From: Maribacter sp. PR1
GTDB taxonomy: Bacteria > Bacteroidota > Bacteroidia > Flavobacteriales > Flavobacteriaceae
Length of the DNA stretch: 64,000 nucleotides
Assembly (NCBI RefSeq): GCF_028464145.1
Contig: NZ_JAQPCG010000006.1
Location: forward strand, 328,343-392,342
Direction of reading: 5' to 3'
Part shown: in pieces, positions 61,937 to 64,000 of the stretch
Position numbering within the stretch: the first letter of the stretch is position 1
Layout of the letters: each line of letters opens with the position of its first letter
Notes under the pieces: generated by a model
What the model was told of the DNA's origin: nothing
Seen by the model: the letters and a program-made list of their open reading frames with translations, nothing else
Databases searched by the model: none
Made by a program: the position numbers and the translations under genes

Positions 61937-62851
61937 ATGAAACCCTATTTATATTTAGCCTGCCTATTGATTTCTATTTTCACTGGACATTCCCAAGACT
62001 TAAAACCATTTGAACTAACGGATGAATGGACCAATTCAATAGTCTCAAAACTACCTAACGATTATCCCAAACTTGAAGTAAAGAAAAATATCTTAATTTT
62101 TTCCCTGTTTACAGGTTTTGATCATTGGACAGTGCCGCATACAGAAGCTGTTATCGAAGGAATTGCTGAAAGAAGCGGAAACTTTAAAATTACAACCTCC
62201 AATGATATTGAAATGTTTAATGAAGAAAATATATTGGAGTTTGACGCTATAATCTTAAATAACAATTGCTCGCAGAGGGATAATAGAAATATTTTCTTCG
62301 ATGTTTTTAAAGAGGATGAGTCGATAGCTACTGACGAAGCTTGGTCCAAAGCCGAACAATATGAAAAAAGACTTTTAGATTATATCCGCAAAGGAAATGG
62401 ATTGGTTGTTCTACACGGAGGGATTACCATGCTGAACAAGTCAAAACAGTTTAGTGAAATGATGGGAGGAAGCTTTGACTATCATCCAAAACAGCAAGTT
62501 ATTCAAGTGAAACTTACAGATAAGAAACATACACTTTTAAAAGGTTTTAAAGGTAAAGGTTTCGAGCATATAGACGAGCCCTATTTTTTTGATAATGCCT
62601 ACTTTAACTATGATTTTAAACCCTTACTATATATGGAGGCAGATAAAATAGAAGGAAAAAATAAGGAGATCGAAGAAAATATTCAGTACTTGGCATGGAT
62701 AAAAAAATATGGCAAAGGTAGGGTGTTCTACGCTTCGCCTTCACATAATCCCCAGAGTTATGAAAATCCAGGTTTATTATCCTTTTTCTTGAATGGAATT
62801 TTGTATGCTACGGGTGGTTTGCAATGTGATGATAGTTCCTTAAAGTTATAA
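61937..62851 (+). CDS. Exported ThuA-like domain protein
   Basis: A 304-residue exported protein (signal ends near TGHSQ). ThuA-like flavodoxin fold: NILIFSLFTGFDHWTVPHTEAVIEGIAERSG, FDAIILNNNCSQRD, IRKGNGLVVLHGGITML, GGSFDYHPKQQ, GFEHIDEPYFF and KKYGKGRVFYASPSHNPQSY. It is paralogous in fold to the ThuA lipoprotein at 31.8 kb, but it lacks a lipobox and is quite divergent. It is probably involved in sugar utilisation. The frame also opens at a TTG six codons earlier; the ATG is preferred because the signal peptide then has normal length. Confidence 0.83.
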   Translation: MKPYLYLACLLISIFTGHSQDLKPFELTDEWTNSIVSKLPNDYPKLEVKKNILIFSLFTGFDHWTVPHTEAVIEGIAERSGNFKITTSNDIEMFNEENILEFDAIILNNNCSQRDNRNIFFDVFKEDESIATDEAWSKAEQYEKRLLDYIRKGNGLVVLHGGITMLNKSKQFSEMMGGSFDYHPKQQVIQVKLTDKKHTLLKGFKGKGFEHIDEPYFFDNAYFNYDFKPLLYMEADKIEGKNKEIEENIQYLAWIKKYGKGRVFYASPSHNPQSYENPGLLSFFLNGILYATGGLQCDDSSLKL

Positions 62852-62985
62852 AAGTACCCCTTCACTACTTAATCTATCTTGATGTATTTAATCCTCTAAG
62901 GGGACAAAATACCATTATACCTTTTATTTATAAAAGTTTTTGTGCTCTTGAACACCATTATCATCTAAATGCGAATGGGAAGTTG

Positions 62986-63615
62986 TTAGACTACATCCAA
63001 ATAAATAAAAAACCAATGACAAATTGCCCCTGCCAATACAAACAAGTGCCAAATAAAGTGATTATATCTGATTTTTTCAATAGCATAAAATAAAATTCCA
63101 ACAGTATAGAATAGTCCTCCCAAGAACAAAAGAAACACACCAATAGTAGTCGTATTGTTCATCAAATTTTCAAAGTCAAAAATAATTAACCAGCCCATTC
63201 CTAAATAAAGAAATAGGGATATATACTCATAGCGACCGGTGAAAAATAATTTAAGTAAAGTACCTAAGGCTGCAATAAACCAAACAATGTAAAATATGAA
63301 CCATCCATTTCCATTAAGTAGAGTTATTAAAGCTACAGGTGTATAGGTACCGGCAATTAAATAATAAATATTAATGTGATCTAAAATTCTAAGCTTTCTT
63401 TTATAGTGTTCACTTAATACAATATGGTATGCACTCGATACCGAGAACATAGAAACCAATGTTACACTATATATTATAAGGCTAAGGCCTGCATATTCCG
63501 ATTTATTTGTATTTACATTTAAAAGTATAATGAAACCTATAATTGAGAAAAGTGTTCCGACTATGTGTGAAACTGTATTATAGATTTCTTCTTTAGGTAA
63601 ACTGGAATTCTCCAT
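62986..63615 (-). CDS. Hemolysin III / PAQR-type membrane protein
   Basis: A 209-residue protein with seven hydrophobic helices. Family features: EEIYNTVSHIVGTLFSIIG (first His), SVSSAYHIV followed by LRILDHINIYYLIAGTYTPVALI (His, Asp and Ser/Thr of the metal site), and C-terminal FIWHLFVLAGAICHWFFIY (paired His residues). PAQR/hemolysin III proteins probably are zinc-dependent membrane hydrolases; haemolysis is not implied. The start is the ATG at 63615; a TTG four codons upstream lies in the -7 element. Confidence 0.9.
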   Translation of the reverse strand: MENSSLPKEEIYNTVSHIVGTLFSIIGFIILLNVNTNKSEYAGLSLIIYSVTLVSMFSVSSAYHIVLSEHYKRKLRILDHINIYYLIAGTYTPVALITLLNGNGWFIFYIVWFIAALGTLLKLFFTGRYEYISLFLYLGMGWLIIFDFENLMNNTTTIGVFLLFLGGLFYTVGILFYAIEKIRYNHFIWHLFVLAGAICHWFFIYLDVV

Positions 63616-63624
63616 TGCTGGAAT

Positions 63625-63632
63625 CAAAAATA
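63625..63632 (-). promoter_or_regulatory. -7 promoter element of the hemolysin III gene
   Basis: On the minus strand TATTTTTG, 9 nt before the ATG at 63615. Confidence 0.55.
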
Positions 63633-63680
63633 TGTATTTATCTGGGCGTATAGAACTACGTCTAACATAGACATTATAAA

Positions 63681-63715
63681 ATAAAAAAAGCCCCTTACCT
63701 AACGGTAAGGGGCTT
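63681..63715 (-). terminator. Rho-independent terminator of the rRNA operon
   Basis: On the minus strand AAGCCCCTTACC / GGTAAGGGGCTT, 12 bp with 4-nt loop, then TTTTTTATTTT. It starts a few bases after the 5S rRNA 3' end. Confidence 0.92.
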
Positions 63716-63719
63716 CGAG

Positions 63720-63829
63720 GAAGGCGGCTACCTACTCTCCCACTTGGTATAGCAGTACCATCGGCGCAAACGGTCTTAACTTCCCTGTTCGGAATGGTAA
63801 GGGGTGTGCCCCGTCGCCATGGCCACCTA
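63720..63829 (-). rRNA. rrf: 5S ribosomal RNA
   Basis: About 110 nt on the minus strand. Recognisable 5S blocks: TTAGGTGGCCATGGCG at the 5' end, CCATTCCGAACAGGGAAGTTAAG in the middle, GCGCCGATGGTACTGC and TGGGAGAGTAGGTAGCCGCC at the 3' end. The terminal strands (GGTGGC... and ...GCCGCC) pair as helix I. It is transcribed leftwards, so the 23S gene should lie beyond the right edge. Ends are accurate to a few bases. Confidence 0.95.
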
Positions 63830-64000
63830 AATCTTCAATGTTTTAATACGGATACTGAGCGTAGCCGAAGTATGACATAATAATGGAACAGGTACCTTAA
63901 AAAAAGGAAGCACGATGCTTTTGCAAAGAGGAAAGAAAGTTTAGAAAAAAGGAGTGCTCCCTCCCGTCCAAGGACGGGAAGGGGCGTTATGCGCAAGCCT
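63830..64000 (-). other. Part of the 23S-5S rRNA spacer
   Basis: The 171 bases upstream of 5S have no gene. They hold an imperfect palindrome CTGAGCGTAGCCGAAG (63855-63870), of a type scattered through flavobacterial genomes, and a perfect hairpin CCCGTCC-AA-GGACGGG (63963-63978) that could be a processing stem. I cannot recognise the 23S 3' end before the window closes. Confidence 0.6.

Noticed and set aside
1..64000. Mobile elements, prophage, CRISPR or tRNA genes
   Set aside because: I looked for transposase or integrase motifs, direct repeat-spacer arrays and tRNA TPsiC-arm patterns and saw none that hold up.

Overview
The window is AT-rich chromosomal DNA of a member of the Flavobacteriaceae (Bacteroidota), probably marine. 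The genus cannot be settled from this sequence alone. The evidence is family content (GldI, the DUF6452/DUF6048 pair, CCC-motif membrane proteins, OstA-like protein, DUF349, RNase Y next to ZapA, many Cys-anchored lipoproteins), the Bacteroidota -7 promoter element TAnnTTTG in front of many genes, and no Shine-Dalgarno signals. Nearly all of it is ordinary, tightly packed core genome. I see no prophage, insertion sequence, CRISPR array or tRNA.

Layout. 0-3.3 kb: ndk, then divergently nrnA-type DHH phosphoesterase, gldI and a cyclophilin-FKBP fusion. 3.3-13 kb: PepD-like dipeptidase, DUF3810 metalloprotease, two exported amidohydrolase-like proteins and a lipoprotein penicillin acylase. 13.1-18.9 kb: an eight-gene minus-strand molybdenum cofactor operon (moaD-moaE-moaA-moaC-mobA-moeB-tauE-moeA). 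19-26.1 kb: lipoprotein, TrmH/SpoU methyltransferase, M48 protease, RelA/SpoT, Fur-family regulator, purA. 26.2-32.8 kb: four exported, membrane-anchored proteins (DUF1080, Gfo/Idh, a pseudo-SGNH/beta-propeller/HEAT/cytochrome c protein, ThuA), probably a sugar-oxidation cassette. 32.9-42.2 kb: OstA-like protein, class III aminotransferase, TPR protein, two tandem DUF368 (PopT-type) transporters, aroE, DUF349 protein.

42.2-45.6 kb: DUF3124 lipoprotein with a small cytochrome c, RNase Y, ZapA and a coiled-coil protein. Between zapA and rny lies what I read as a 6S RNA gene: an 11-bp perfect closing stem 161 nt across, followed by a T run. 45.7-50.6 kb: M23 peptidase, TonB-dependent receptor and an exported protein. 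50.6-55.4 kb: cysteine desulfurase, lipoprotein, Smr protein, DUF2752 and two CCC-motif proteins, ornithine aminotransferase with a Cys-rich insertion. 55.6-63.6 kb: rlmD with DUF6452/DUF6048, an RlmL-like methyltransferase, ZIP transporter/DUF4268, SDR, a second ThuA-like protein and a hemolysin III protein. The right end holds a minus-strand 5S rRNA with its terminator and part of the 23S-5S spacer.

The best candidates for new biology are the four-lipoprotein sugar-oxidation cassette, the 6S RNA locus, the fused dual-family immunophilin beside gldI, and the tandem DUF368 genes. Several start codons were moved downstream because the longest open frame begins inside a promoter element, a terminator or the ncRNA.
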